NCBI GenBank assembly: GCA_033002965.1
Contig: JAURVB010003124.1
Span: 1-64,000 of the forward strand
DNA length: 64,000 bases
From: Piper betle
Taxonomy: Eukaryota; Streptophyta; Magnoliopsida; Piperales; Piperaceae
Reading direction: 5' to 3'
The notes beneath the pieces are model-generated. The model was not told the DNA's origin and made no database searches. It saw only the letters and a list, made by a program, of their open reading frames with translations. Positions 48,205 through 59,524 of the stretch are shown here, piece by piece (position 1 is the stretch's first letter; every line of letters starts with the position of its first letter). Both the position numbers and the translations under genes were made by a program.

Positions 48205-48465
48205 TTGTGTAGAACTCCTCTTTCTCTTTGAGTACATTCACTAAGTCTTCATTGTTGGCAATTGTGATAAGGTACTTCAAACTTGCACCTGGTAACTGAC
48301 ACTTGATCATGAAAGGGCTGCTAATACAAAACATGCTTGAGATTCAGGTGACAAGATCTAAATAAGAACCATCAAGATCAATTGCAACAAGTTTTGTGTC
48401 TCCTCCAATGTAACGTCATTTCCTTCCTCGGGTCACTATCTTTTCACCGTAGCTACACATCAGGC
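48205..48465 (-). pseudogene. Captured PB1-domain fragment inside the retroelement
   Basis: Reading leftward in one frame: MCSYGEKIVTRGRK, stop, RYIGGDTKLVAIDLDG, YLDLVT, stop, ISSMF, then KCQLPGASLKYLITIANNED and LVNVLKEKEEF. This follows plant PB1 (Phox/Bem1) domains in order: the basic lysine strand (usually MCSYGGKI.PR), R-Y-I/V-G-G-D/E-T, the K-Y-Q-L-P strand and the acidic D/E-x-D-L loop. Both interruptions are TGA codons where CGA (Arg) would fit, consistent with C-to-T decay. Host PB1 proteins mediate protein-protein binding. Here the fragment lies in the internal region of a non-autonomous LTR element, so it was probably picked up from a host gene. The donor is not identified. Confidence 0.75.
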
Positions 48466-48599
48466 GAAGTCCTATTTTTCCATATTGCATTGATTCCTTC
48501 AAATGTTTGCATCGGTGGAGGTGTAGGGAATCCTTTCTTCACTCCATCGGTGGAAGCAAGTGACACCTCCTTGTTTTCCACCTTAACTACGTGAACTTT

Positions 48600-49762
48600 T
48601 GTTCGAATAATTTCAATATCATGCACGTATACACGGTCGAAGCAAGTAATATAATGATAAATTTGAGTATCATTCCCACAGAGAGATGAATCTCTTTAAA
48701 TTAATTAAAGAAAATAATATTAAGAGGAAAACAAAATTAGTTGACTTAACTAAATATAAATAATAAGTTTAAATAAAAGGAGAAGTTAAAATGATAAAAT
48801 TCATTCTAGAGTCGAATTTCCCTTAACATCAATTTAATCTTCATCATATCTTACTCTTATCTTTTATTCCCTCAGATTGTCGATCTAGGATAATTATATG
48901 ACATAGTGGCTCCCACTCCTTTTTCATGCTTCTTTATTTTACCTTAATTTCTACCTCCCGGTGATAATTGATTAATCAACAAAATAATGCATTAAGAATT
49001 ACCTTACAATCGCATACGGTGTTGTGTATCTCCCCGACCACAATGACAAACAAGTCAAAAGACTCGTCGTATGATGAATTATCAATGACTAATCTAATTA
49101 ATTTCTCCCGAAATCTACTTAAACCTCATGATCTAAGATATAGACGATCAATCTATTCTTAGCATTTAGAACATGATAATTCAAACGATCCGATTGAATA
49201 AAAGAGTAAGAGGTTGAAATGAATTCAATTAAATAATGTTAAGTTTCATTCTTCTCTAAAACGAAATAAAATATTACTCCATAATAAAAATAGAAAATAA
49301 TATGAAGAAACTACTTTTTATTATGAAAAGAAAAGAATTCAAAAACTAAAACTACTTGTTTCACTACACTCCGAAGCCAAGAGATGAGATGTGATATCTC
49401 AAACAACAAATAGCCACCCCTTTTATATAGAAGTGGAGATACAAGAATTCGAAGAAGGTGTTCACAAATCGACGTAGTCTAATTAATTATGATGTCAGCT
49501 TCAAGTTTCCAACTCCTCAACTCCATTGAACACCATAACTTGTAGCCATTGGGTGGGGCCAAGTGTCATGACCATTCAATTCCAAAGCTTAATTTATTCA
49601 TCTTTTTCTGCATTGAAACACCAAAATTAAGCATATCTAATAAAATATTAATTATCACCAAAAAATAAAGTAAAATATCACTTAATTAATAATATTTATA
49701 CCTGGGAAGTACAATATCATATTAAAAACATGGGTAAATATTATATATTTTAAACACTTAAC
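48600..49762 (-). mobile_element. LTR copy C of the A/B family, inserted in gag
   Basis: Homologous to solo LTR A in the same orientation (minus), from the shared TGTTCGAATAATTTC end at 48600 to TTTAAACACTTAAC at 49762. The gag reading frame of the surrounding element stops exactly here. The right terminus reads AACC rather than AACA and no target duplication is evident, so this end is damaged or rearranged. Confidence 0.75.
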
Positions 49763-51555
49763 CGTGTATCTCTTGGATTTTCACTTTCACTTTTCATCTT
49801 TATTTGTGACTCATGATCCATGTGACTAAACTCGGTAAGTGCATTGCTTGAGGCTCCTCCATTCTTGGTTGAAGCGGAAATTCTATTGAGTTCTTCATAT
49901 TTCAACACTCTTTCAAAAAGTTCTTCAAATGTGTTGCATTCTGCACTACTTAAAAACCATGCTGCCAATTCATCATTCATCGCACAAATCTTCACAAGCT
50001 CTTAGATATCAGGAGTTTCCTTTATGTGGGATGACTGACTTCTGAATCTTTTCATATATGTAGCAAAATTTTCACCTGACTCTCTCTGACATTGCCTTAA
50101 ATGATCAATCTTTATCGGGATCTCCATTGAAAAAAGTGGGCTGGAAAATGCTTGATGAGCTCTTCCCATGAGCTGATCGATCTAGGTAGATGATTTTTGA
50201 ACTATCTTAGTGCATTAACAGTGAGAGATGCTGGAAATTGTTGTTACTTTAGCTTTTTATTTGTTGAGATTGCTCTGCACTTGATCTCAAAGATTGTGAT
50301 ATGATCTCCAGGGTTGCCGTCTCCATCAAACTTTGTGAAGGTAGGACGCGTGTACTTCTTAGGCAAACCTTCTATGTAGACTTCATTAGCTAGTAGTCAG
50401 AGGCACTTGGTTGCTTCGGTTCGGTTGATTCTTTGTCTTTCTTTCCTATCAAAGCAGTGATAATTGTGGTTTGTGCATCCATTTCGAGCTGTCAACTCTT
50501 TATAGTAAAGGACTAACATTGACGCTACTAGCATGGTTGGAAATTGGGCTTATGGCTGACTTGCAAGTAAAATTGTAACAAGAACTGACATTTGACTTGT
50601 TGGCATTGCTAGCAGTGCTTGGGATGGGCAACATGGTTGTGATTAACCGTGGAAACACCATAGAAGATGGTTGTTGGGAGCCTGCATGGTATAATGACTT
50701 AATATAGGTGGCTATGGAAGCCATACTGAGTGTGGAAGCTGAAAAAGGCTCACTTTGACTTGATTGTGACACTTGGAAGTGTTGCACCCAAATCTGTTCG
50801 GGCGGTGAAGTTGATCTTGTAGATGCTTGGTGGGTGGACTCAGTACCTGAAATCAGAGAAAAATTGTTAATTCGTGAAAGGTATTGGCTTGATCCCTCAA
50901 TGTTGTGGCATTTGTTTCTGTAGCTGGAGGTGAGGTTGATACAATTGGATTTGCGGAGGTTGAAGACATTTGTCTGGCCTCCAAGGGTTGGCCCATTGTT
51001 GGACATTGCATGGGATGGTCATCTTCTTATCTCGACGAGCTCCTGGTCGCAACGCTAGCCTGTTGCATCTGGGTGAGCACTTGTCACATCATATCCTCAA
51101 TTCGTTGCATCCACTCTTCATTTTGGCAAAATATTTCTTCAATAACTTGATTCTGTACTTGTCATCCACTTAGATGATTTGTTGACGTCAAAAGCACTTT
51201 TGCGGCTTTTGAAGGTTGGCTCATCTCTTCATTGCTTCTTGGACTTTGGTTGCATTCTTCTCATATCAGCATGCTTCTACTTTGAGTAATTCCTCCTTCA
51301 TTTCCTTCATTCAATGCCACTTCAAGCTGTTGGATTCTTTAGCACACATTTTCCTGCTATGTGTTGGCTTGCTTCCATGTTTGCTTCGAATTGGCTTTAC
51401 CTTCCTTTAGTTGATGTGGATGGATCATCTTTATTAACATTTCTTTGTTATGCAACATTCCTTATCTCCGGTGCCATTCTTGGCCACCTTGTTGCTCACA
51501 AAAACTTCTTCAAACAACACTGTTATCTTCTAGCTAGTCCCTAGTGGAGTCGCCA
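49763..51555 (-). pseudogene. Degenerate gag of the non-autonomous retroelement
   Basis: Reading leftward from about 50350: PTFTKFDGDGNPGDHITIFE (typical start of a plant retrotransposon gag core). Then come SISSWEELIKHFPAHFF and, after a frame change, CQRESGENFATYMKRFR. After a stop near 50002 follows ELAAWFLSS..TFEELFERVLKYEEL. The frame is cut at 49763 by LTR C. The upstream part (50500-51006) is a serine-rich open frame without motifs. No CCHC knuckle or pol follows. The capsid-like core places it with Ty3/gypsy-type gag. Confidence 0.75.
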
Positions 51556-51560
51556 AAATA

Positions 51561-53502
51561 TGTTTGGGCATGGGATTTTTGCCCCCGCGATTCAGCCTTT
51601 ACTTCGTTTTTGAAACAGGTTGGATAAGTGGGTTTGGTGGGACCAAAGGCATCCTTGTTGCACAAAGAAATCGTGCAAGCAGAAAATAAAATTTCGAGTG
51701 TGAGGAATAACACCCAAGATTTTTTACGTGGTTCCTCAGGGTTCAATGTGATTCCCTAAGTCAATCTATGGTGACTTGATAACCACGAATTCACTATTTT
51801 CCTTCATTTTTACACTTTACACAAACTAGTGAATTTTACCACCTTTAAATAAATTCTCCTTTGAGATCTTTGACTTCAATACCCTAGTTTATCCCTTTCT
51901 GATCTTCAAATATTCAAAATAACCTCACCCCTATGTCTAGAGTATTCGAAAATGGTAGGATAGCAAGTTTCGTCTCAATCGAAGGTCAGGAGGCTTTCAA
52001 ATTATTTACAGAATAATAATAGGGTGAACCGAATTGTTTCTAGTTGGTTCAAATCAAAAAATGTTGGACCAGTACTTCTGGAGATTTCTGGGTGCGCCGG
52101 GATGTAGGTGAGCACACACTGAACCAGTTTCAATCCTGGTCGAGGGTGGGTCACGGATGCAGTTTGGCTTCACAATCGTGGTCTGGGTCAGTTGGGATCC
52201 GATTAGATCATAGGGCAATGGGATGTGATTGCAGGTCTGGACAGGCTTGCGGATGTGAATGAATGTTAACGGGTCCAAAGTACTCATCTTCTCCGATGGT
52301 GCAATGGCGGCTTTAGGGGCTCTAGTAGTGTCCTTTTTCGGCAATGGCAACAATGGGGGACCACCCAAATCAGCAAATCTCAAATCAATGAGTGGTTAGG
52401 CAGTGGTCCAGTGATAGGTGGTAGCCAGTGCTGGCTGGTGGCGGTAGTGGTGGAAAGTTACCGGCAATGAATTTTAGCTGGGCTCTTTTACTATTTTTCG
52501 GCAATGACAGCGACTTAAAGTGGCTAATCTTGATATATAATTGATTGGTGTCAGTTTTGTGGTCAATGGTGGTCTGAGTTGGCCGAACGAAGGTTAGAAA
52601 GTAGGTGGCGTTCTGTTGCTTTACTTTTTCCAGTGGTTCTCTTTTGGGGCAATTTTTCAGTGATTGGCTTCTCTTCCGTTAGCATATCTCAATCTGTATT
52701 CTTCTTAGTATTGAGGGGAGTATGGTGGAAGTGTCAGTTTGCCAAGCAGTGACCTAGGTTGGCCATACCGAGGGCCCAAAGTTGATTGCCTGTTGTTGTT
52801 TTCTGCTGCTATGCTGCTCCGCTACTTTGGCAAGCCGCTTCTCGAAGCTTTTCCAGTGACAGAGGGCTTCTCCAGCAATGGCTCTCAGATGGATTTTGTT
52901 CCCAGTTGGAGGGGAACTCAGTGGAGGTTGTGGTGTGGCCGGTGATGGCTTAGATCGACATGAAGAAGGCCAAAAATAGAGTTGCTTGATGGCGCTTCAA
53001 AACTCCGGCCAGCAACTTCTCGAAGCTTTTCCTGCGATAGAGGGCTTCTCCTGTTAACTTTTCCGGCTAGGTTGTGTTGAGGGCACTCCAAACTCTGATC
53101 CAGTGGGCTAAGGAATCGGTTGAGAGGGATCTTTGATGAGAGGCTCCTCCATTTCCTTCTTCCTTTTCCTCGCTTCTTTCTTCTCCGACTGCTTTTTTCT
53201 TCTTCCTCCATTTCCTTCTTCCTTTTCCTGCTTCTTTATTCTCCAACTGCTTTTTTCTTCTTTAATTTTCTTCAATGCAACGAGCCCCCCCCCCTTTCTC
53301 CTTCACCATTTGGGAGTTTATATAGATGTCCAAGGGAATTTCTCAGTTCCATAATTCAAAACCTCAAATTAGACTTTATCAACCTCATATCTTCATCTCT
53401 TTTTATCACCTCCCCGTTAGTCATCGAGGATAAAAAGGAGATGTATATGGGTTATCAGACCCACATAACATAGGCAAACATGTGAATGCTTGTGCCCATT
53501 CA
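51561..53502 (-). repeat. 5' LTR of the non-autonomous element
   Basis: A 1,942-bp LTR; on the plus strand it runs TGTTTGGGCATGGG... to ...TGTGCCCATTCA. It carries a CT-rich tandem near 53140-53270 (CCATTTCCTTCTTCCTTTTC phrase repeated twice) that the other LTR lacks or has only partly. It is non-coding; open frames here are not conserved between the two LTRs. Confidence 0.88.
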
Positions 53503-55059
53503 CCTTCTAAACCAACTTAACAGTTATCTTGAAACTGGAACATAAAACCATTGTAAAAAAAGGTTATTCAACTAAAATATCGAATATTCTTGCAGTCTAA
53601 CCATAATATCTTATAGAATTTAATTAAATGATCAAAATAATTTCAATCGGTTCACAAACAAAATCAAGGTAATTTTTTATTCATGTTTTATTATAAATTT
53701 AGTTTTTTTAGTTCTTATTATTCAGTCTTGAGACAGCTCTCAAAATTTCTCAGGTCATAATAATTATGTTTAATTTTCTCTCTGGTAATTACATATACAT
53801 GGTAAAAAACACTTTATTATTATTACTATCTTGTTTACTATGTGGGACAATGGACATTTATATTATGTTTAAAGATTTATTAAGTTTGATTTGATTTGGT
53901 GTTCGACTCTGCCCGATCCCGTCAATGAACTGTTAATCCTAAAATTTATCTCCATTAATACTTGTGCATTTCTTGTAATTCCATGTCTCAATTAAATGGG
54001 TTGATGTCATGAAATTTGTCAGCATTTTGCTCATTTTAAATTATATAAATTTGGTGTTAGGCCCCAACTATTTGTCAAAGAGGTAGACGAAGAAAAAAAT
54101 GATTTACTTACTTCGTATAGTTATGTGCATGAAAACCTGAGCGCCATTGCGTGTAAAATAGCACAGTGATTACTTCTCCCCATGCACCTTTTCCTCTTGC
54201 TTCCCTTACTAGCTGATTCACCAACCTGCATCATCTCACAGCTAGTATCATATATGGCCATTCTTTTCTTCAATTAAAGCCTCTAAGACCATTTGCCCCC
54301 CTTGTCTACCAAGTTGCCAATTGTTTAGTCCGAAGTTAGTCTCTTAGAACATATTACACCGTATTCAATTCACTCCGTCGCCGGAAACCCAACAGAAAAT
54401 TTCACTTGAATGACCACTTTCCAATGGATAATAATGTACCCACACACCATATATTGCTGCCGCTCCAAGTTCTTACTCTATACGCAAAGTCATCCTCTTC
54501 GTATGGCCTAATATAATAACGCTTCTCATATTGATTCTTACGGTCTATCATAACTAATTAGTTGCAAACGTTGCTTATTTGTTTGTAGAAAAATGTAGCT
54601 TAAATAATCTTAATATGACAAAATCTCAACTGAGTCCAGATTCTTTTATATACTGAGTCAAATGTGACACCAGATAATGCAAAAATCTGGCACACAGATA
54701 TAAATAAGCAATGCTCTTTGAAGTGAAGAACACCACCTACTTGACCTCCTCCGTCCAGAACACTTCCAAGAAAACTGCTATCAAAGGCAATAAAGTATTA
54801 AAGATGCACTTATATAATTATTAAAGATGCACTTATATAATTATTAAAGATGCACTTATAAGTAAACGCAATATTGTTTTATCAGGAACAGCTACATCAA
54901 ATTGCAAAATGATGATATGAAGACATATATATAATAGGAAGTCTTGCATGGGGATGAGTGATCCTCCACTGGTTCCCACCTCCATCTTAATCTACTAATA
55001 TAGGTCTTCCACCAGTACTATCGACCCAAAAAGCCCTGAGGGAGAGCTCTGCAACTTCA
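53503..55059. other. Spacer upstream of the methyltransferase gene
   Basis: AT-rich intergenic sequence containing the right copy of the CCTTC duplication. A roughly 23-bp unit (TATTAAAGATGCACTTATA) occurs three times in tandem at 54797-54862. The last few hundred bases presumably hold the promoter and 5' UTR of the following gene; no specific element could be assigned. Confidence 0.5.
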
Positions 55060-58000
55060 ATGGCAGGAGTCAACTCTCTCTACTCAGTCATATGGAAGCT
55101 CTACTACCCAACTTGGAACAGGGCAAGCCTCCTCTCCCTTTGCCTTGTCTCCATCCTCTTCTTCTTCTACTACCTCGGATCAGTCACCCACAGAGTTGTC
55201 GAGTTGGGTACGGTAGCGGTGCCTCTCATCGGCGTTATCCCCTGCAGGAAGGCGGCGGAACCTGCTGTGCCGGCGGTGCCGGGGGCGCCGGCGGCCTTAG
55301 ATTTTTCCAGCCACCACTCAGTTGAGTACATGACCGCCGGTCCGGTTCAAAGCAAGTTCGAACCGTGTGATGTCAAGTATAGTGAGTACACCCCCTGCGA
55401 GACCGGGACCGGTCCCTGCGTTCGACCGGGACCGGTTGATCTATCGGGAGCGGCACTGCCCGGCGAGAGAAGAGCTCCTCCGGTGTATGATCCCGGCTCC
55501 CAAGGGCTACCGAACGCCATTCCCGTGGCCGGTGAGCCGGGATACTGCGTGGTTCAACAATGTGCCTCACGAGGAGTTGGTGGTGGAGAAGGCGGTTCAG
55601 AATTGGGTTCAGGTTGAGGGGGAGCGGTTCAAGTTCCCAGGTGGTGGGACCATGTTCCCACAGGGCGCCGATGCCTACATCGACGACATCGGTCGACTTA
55701 TACCCATCAATGGCGGCAACGTCCGGACTGCGGTGGACACAGGCTGTGGAGTAAGTCAACCAAAGTCAAAGCTCGTTTAGTTTTGGGCAATAAATTATGC
55801 CTACATCGAAGTTCACCCGATAAATTATGTCACTTAATTTTGCTTTCTTAGTTATTTTTCAAACATTATTAGAATTTCGAGTATGTAATGGATACATAGC
55901 AGTAAACATTATGGTCTCTGTAAAATTAAATTACATGTTCCCGCGAAATTTTATTTAAAGCTACTTAGGTACCCCACTATACACTATACACTTGAAGGTA
56001 GGTGTCTAAAGATTTTGCTTGCATGTGAAGGAGTCAAAATCGTTAACTTAGCAATTGGTTTTATCATAATATAATTATGATGCGCAGGTTGCAAGCTGGG
56101 GAGCTTATCTCATGTCGAGGAACATCACTACCGTGTCCTTCGCGCCACGAGACACACACGAAGCTCAAGTCCAATTCGCCCTAGAGCGTGGAGTTCCGGC
56201 AATGATCGGCGTGATGGCATCGAAGCGACTACCTTATCCGGCGAGGGCCTTCGACATGGCACATTGTTCCCGATGCCTCATCCCCTGGCACCAATATGGT
56301 AATCGACCTTCCTTGTCATTTTGTTATGCTCATTGATTTAATTGAAGGATTCGCATTGTGTTGGTGATATGACATGCTCATCAATTGGTGGCAATTAGGT
56401 GGCCTATACCTGATTGAAGTCGATCGAATTCTCCGTCCCGGCGGGTACTGGATCCTATCAGGCCCGCCGATCAACTGGAGAAAATATTGGAAGGGATGGG
56501 AGAGGACTGAGGAGGATCTTAGCAACGAGCAATTTGCGATCGAAGCGGTCGCGAAGAGCCTTTGTTGGAAGAAGATCAAGGAGAAAGGCGATATAGCAAT
56601 TTGGAGGAAGCCGACGAATCACATTCATTGTAAACTCACTCGCAAAGCCATCAAAACTCCTCCATTTTGTGTAGCCCAAAACCCCAATGCTGCTTGGTAC
56701 CTTATATATATACTCAACTTTCTGCACCATAGACCAAATTCGATCATACAAAATTTTGCCATTGAACTCATAAATTCTGTTATCACAATATTGCAGGTAC
56801 ACAAATATGGAAGAGTGTATCACCCCTTCCTAATGTGACCAACATTAAAGAAGTTGCTGGTGGTGAGCTAATGAAATGGCCACAGAGACTAATGGCCGTT
56901 CCCCCTAGAATAAGCAGTGGGAGTGTGGAAGGTATCACTTCTGAGATGTTCTTGGATAATGCCAAGATATGGAGAAGAAGAGTGGACTACTATAAGACCT
57001 TGATTAATCAGCTAGGACGAAGTGGGCGTTACCGGAATATGCTCGACATGAACGCCGGACTTGGAGGGTTTGCCGCCGCTCTAGTCGATGATCCGGTGTG
57101 GGTGATGAATGTTATACCCACCATTGCCAAGGCTAACACTCTTGGAGTGATATACGAGCGTGGGTTGATTGGAACTTATCAGGATTGGTACCAATCTTAA
57201 CCAAACTGTTTTCTATATTTGCTGAATAATTTCTATCTCGGCTGATTAGATGATTAACGAAATAAATCGAAACAATTTCGAACAATGCAGGTGCGAGGCG
57301 ATGTCAACATATCCCAGGACGTATGATTTTCTCCATGTTGATTCTGTGTTCAGCTTGTACAATGGAAGGTAATTAGCTTGTATATAATTTTTATTTGTGT
57401 CATAGATCCTGTAAATTCAGATGGTTTAACTATTTTGTTTAAGAGCCTATACACATTTTCTTTTGCTTCTTTCATCACAGTACTAAGCGTTAGGTGTTAT
57501 GAATAATACGTAATATTTTCCCGAAAATCCATTTGTGAAGAAGAGGGTTGATATTAGAAAGGACATTGAGGCATTAAAATTTTGTTTTTTTAAAATTTAC
57601 ATCGATCCTACTTTAGGATTCACATTCGACACCGTTTTGGTATGCGTGAAAGAAGATTTTTTGCCGAAAGTCAACAGGCACAAATTGGTGCATAAAATTA
57701 AATGCTGCAAGGTTTTCTTTAAGGAAGGGAAAAGATGTATGTCTGTTTTAGTTTCAATTTTCTGGCAACCTTCTCATTAATGGGATAAAAATATAAGAGC
57801 TACCCCATTTTGCAGATGTGAAATGGAAGATATACTGTTGGAGATGGACAGGATTTTAAGGCCAGAAGGAGCAGTGGTCTTCAGAGATGATGTGGATATC
57901 TTGGTGAAAGTGCAAAGTATAATAGAAGGAATGAGGTGGGAGAGTCAGATTGTTGATCATGAAGATGGACCTATGCAAAGGGAGAAGTTATTGGTTGTGG

Positions 58001-58068
58001 TTAAGAAATATTGGACAGCTTCTGATCCTGTTGCTTCCACAGAAGAAGAAGATAGCATCTGGTTTTAA
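55060..58068 (+). CDS. Putative S-adenosylmethionine methyltransferase, PMT15/16-like (frame-broken)
   Basis: Plant PMT (QUASIMODO2/DUF248) family: Golgi type II membrane proteins thought to methylate wall pectin. Six exons: 55060-55750, 56088-56298, 56399-56696, 56797-57187, 57291-57368, 57816-58068, about 641 residues once two 2-base deficits are allowed. Visible: one membrane anchor ([20 protein letters not shown], ~residues 22-41), [57 protein letters not shown], the SAM-binding [46 protein letters not shown], the second Rossmann-like [14 protein letters not shown] and [12 protein letters not shown] near the end. All splice sites are GT-AG and phases agree. Frame breaks lie at 55398-55422 (exon 1) and near 56827 (exon 4). 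It is either a very recent pseudogene or intact with consensus errors. Confidence 0.88.
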
Positions 58069-58480
58069 GGATCAATTTCTCTTCACATTTGACTTGCTAC
58101 TCTTATTTCTTTCCCCTTTTTTGTATCTTTCATTGTATGTGATTAATTAGCTATTTTAGCTTTAGCTTTTTCTAAATTAGGTTAATACTCAGCATTGTGG
58201 AATAAGCTATTTTTCATCAGGGTGTTAACATATCATTTTTTTATTTAAACGTTCGTGCATCAAGTAGTTTTATATATAATATATTTTTATTATTCATTTT
58301 TTAATGGTGGCCACATGCCACGGACTTTGTCACCGCAGGTTTTTATGGCAGCCAAGAAATCTGTCGCCAAGGTATTTGCCACGGGACTTGGCCCAGAAAA
58401 ATCAAGTGACATAGAATTATCTTTTATTCATTAAATAGGTTGGATTGATATTATCCTAAATACGGCAAAATTATTCTACC
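58069..58480. other. 3' flank of the methyltransferase gene
   Basis: Likely 3' UTR to about 58250. At 58305-58400 a GC-richer stretch with repeated TGCCACGG and TGGC motifs (GCCACATGCCACGG ... GCCACGGGA) looks like a decayed repeat end. Nothing coding is seen. Confidence 0.4.
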
Positions 58481-58489
58481 CGATCTAAC

Positions 58490-59010
58490 GTACTTGTTCA
58501 ATCTAATAAGTCGCCTTGTGTTAGAATTGAAAAATTCTATGGCTCTTTAGCTTTTTCTTATTTATCGCCTATGTTTACTATTTAGGCAGAATGTCATAGC
58601 CTATTGTTGATAAGAAATTGAAAGAAACCTTAGACATTTAAGAAAGAGGGGAAAGTAAAGAAGAAATAGATATAAAAGTAAAAACGACTTTCTGAAATGA
58701 AAGGGACTAAATAAGAATAAGAGGATCCACCTAAAAAAACCCTTCTCTTTGTTAGAAGAATAGGAAGATCTGGACAAACTAGATGAAACAAAAGAGATCT
58801 GAGTGAATGAAAAAGAAATACTTAAAAATAATGAAGATAAAACCTCTTTTGGTTTGAAAACTTCTTATAACTCTTATTTTCGATTATAAGCGATAGAATC
58901 GTCCATTGCAAAATATAAAAAATGATCAATTTGAAAATGGTGTAAGCAATAAAGTATCATAATATCTCTTTCGCACGTCTCCAAGTGATGGGAAAAAATC
59001 ATAATTGTGG
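58490..59010 (+). pseudogene. ycf1: Nuclear insertion of plastid ycf1 (TIC214) DNA
   Basis: Decayed sequence in which WFEN..ITLIFDYKR (with small frame shifts), NRPL..IKNDQFENGVSN and SPSDGK follow one another at about 58850-58995. This corresponds to the conserved ycf1 stretch of land-plant plastid genomes around FDYxRWNRPxRYIKNDxFEN. The upstream part (58510-58760: KFYGSLAFSYLSPMFTI, EDPPKKTLLFVRRI) also reads like ycf1. Stops such as YKR-stop-NRP show it is not functional. Both edges are approximate. Confidence 0.75.
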
Positions 59011-59524
59011 AAAATGACCATCTTTTCCACTATAGCACCATATTTGTCTCTTTAGCTTTGTCTTGAAGTAAGTATATTTCAAGTAAATCTTTTTAAGCAG
59101 CAAAATATAAACAATTAATGTGTTGCTTCCATACTTTATACATACGAAAAGAAAGAAAAAAATGTGGTATTATTGCCTAAATGTGATATTATTAACTGTT
59201 TGTTAAAAAGATGAAGTCTGGCCGGGGCTCAAACTAGGAAGGGGTTCAGATGCCATATGGTTCAAATTTGGCCCCTAAATTTAATCTAAATTTGTATATC
59301 CATATCAGTGCGAGTGCCCTATATATTTTATTTACCATAATGCTATATATACCATTTATCTTTCATATTTCTTATTAGCATTACTCAACGGGGACTTATC
59401 AAATTTATGCATAATAATAAAATGTATATTATCCTAGGGTGATTTTTAAACTATATATATACATAACACACAACAAAAATACATAATTACGCCTGTGGAG
59501 ATTTTCCAAATTATATATATATAG
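59011..59524. other. AT-rich spacer ending in a TA tract
   Basis: No gene is recognised. The final bases form a (TA)n run into which the next element is set. Confidence 0.4.

Larger units (their letters stand above)
45806..53502 (-). mobile_element. Non-autonomous LTR retrotransposon with 5-bp target duplication
   Basis: A 7.7-kb element on the minus strand with two homologous LTRs (51561-53502 as 5' LTR, 45806-47678 as 3' LTR) flanked by perfect CCTTC duplications (45801-45805 and 53503-53507). The LTRs start TGAATGGGCAC on the minus strand. Five bases inside the 5' LTR lies a primer-binding site, TGGCGACTCCACTAGGGAC (minus strand, from 51555), of the type seen in Tat/Ogre-like Ty3/gypsy elements. 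A GCGAGGGGGTAA polypurine-like tract abuts the 3' LTR. The interior holds a degenerate gag and a captured PB1 fragment but no protease, reverse transcriptase or integrase, so it would have depended on a partner element. LTR copy C later inserted into the gag. Confidence 0.9.

Noticed and set aside
45806..53502. Autonomous status of the 7.7-kb element
   Set aside because: After subtracting LTR C, only about 2.7 kb of internal sequence remains, filled by gag, the PB1 fragment and non-coding sequence, leaving no room for pol.
57535..57780. Open frame of 81 codons in the methyltransferase gene
   Set aside because: It lies within intron 5, between well-supported donor and acceptor sites, and has no similarity to the family.
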